5,634 nt of DNA from Caryophanales bacterium (GTDB taxonomy: Bacteria; Bacillota_I; Bacilli_A; RFN20; CAG-826), in assembly GCA_028723545.1 (NCBI GenBank), contig JAQYER010000142.1:1-5634 (forward strand), in the 5' to 3' direction. Made by a program: the position numbers and the translations under genes. The notes under the pieces are model-generated. The model saw only the letters and a list, made by a program, of their open reading frames with translations. It was not told where the DNA came from and searched no databases. Shown here piece by piece: positions 5,306-5,634 of this stretch. Within the stretch, counting starts at the first letter, position 1; each line of letters begins with the position of its first letter.

Positions 5306-5634
5306 ATGTTAATTTTTCAAGATTTAATCCCAGCTTTAAATAAAGGAATGCCTGCTTGGTGGACATGGATTGTTTATATCGCTATTTTAGCTGTAGGCGT
5401 TTTATTTTTAGTTAAGTTTTCTGATATGTTTGTTGAAGGAACTTCTTCAATTGCTAAAAAGATGAAAATATCACCACTCATCATTGGATTAACAATTGTG
5501 GCGTTTGGAACTTCTTGTCCTGAATTAGCAGTATCAGCTTCTGATTCAATTTCATGCTTATTAAATGGAGGTCATGCGAATGTTGCAGTTGGAAATGTTA
5601 TTGGTTCTAATATTTGCAATTTATTAATTGTATT
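5306..5634 (+). CDS. Na+/Ca2+-exchanger family (CaCA) cation antiporter (partial, N-terminal 109 residues)
   Basis: The frame starts at ATG 5306 with AAAGGAG 5 nt upstream, directly after the riboswitch terminator, and is open to the window edge. Hydrophobic segments are at about 20-38 and 57-77, with a third beginning near 93. The alpha-1 repeat is clear: GLTIVAFGTSCPELAVS (61-77), in which Thr 69, Ser 70 and Glu 73 are the expected cation ligands, and GNVIGSNICNLLIV (96-109), with Asn 102. This is the signature of the YrbG/CaxA branch of the calcium:cation antiporters. Those proteins are usually described as Na+/Ca2+ exchangers, but the Mn2+-type riboswitch in its leader suggests Mn2+ export here. 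The length of the full protein and the alpha-2 repeat cannot be seen. It is transcribed away from the Na+-pump operon, which could supply its Na+ gradient. Confidence 0.93.
   Translation, partial: MLIFQDLIPALNKGMPAWWTWIVYIAILAVGVLFLVKFSDMFVEGTSSIAKKMKISPLIIGLTIVAFGTSCPELAVSASDSISCLLNGGHANVAVGNVIGSNICNLLIV

Overview
This is an AT-rich window from a low-GC Gram-positive-type bacterium (Firmicutes/Mollicutes-related, probably an anaerobe or gut commensal). The signs are the A/T-rich third codon positions, strong AAGGAG/GGGAGG ribosome binding sites, a lipobox lipoprotein and a Na+-pumping decarboxylase. Every visible Trp codon is TGG, and birA appears to end at a genuine TGA, which argues for the standard bacterial code and against the Mycoplasma/Spiroplasma code. 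The exact taxon cannot be read from the sequence.

Layout. Positions 1-750 (minus) hold the N-terminal 250 residues of a surface lipoprotein with a Big2-type Ig-like domain; its C-terminus lies outside the window. It has its own promoter (800-828). Next is an intrinsic terminator (897-927) that closes a five-gene minus-strand operon read from about 5029 down to about 897. In transcription order the genes are oadA (4956-3583), oadG (3578-3288), a free-standing biotin carrier protein (3269-2916), oadB (2913-1711) and birA (1707-994). Gene gaps are only 2 to 18 nt. Together they encode a complete biotin-dependent, Na+-translocating oxaloacetate decarboxylase plus the ligase that attaches its biotin. 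The carboxyltransferase moves CO2 from oxaloacetate to biotin on the carrier, OadB decarboxylates carboxybiotin and exports Na+, OadG anchors the complex, and BirA biotinylates the carrier.

The 349-bp divergent intergenic region (4957-5305) is dense with regulation. On the minus strand are a near-consensus promoter for the oad operon and a 16-bp palindrome next to the oadA ribosome binding site. On the plus strand are a promoter, a yybP-ykoY-type (Mn2+) riboswitch aptamer, and a 21-bp terminator hairpin that competes with the aptamer's closing stem. The arrangement predicts a transcriptional ON switch. It controls a Na+/Ca2+-exchanger-family (CaCA) membrane transporter starting at 5306 and running off the window.

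The most interesting inference is functional. A primary Na+ pump lies back to back with a cation/Na+ antiporter-family gene under a Mn2+-riboswitch-like leader. This suggests that the Na+ gradient made by oxaloacetate decarboxylation could power Mn2+ (or Ca2+) export. No mobile element, CRISPR array, tRNA or rRNA was seen.
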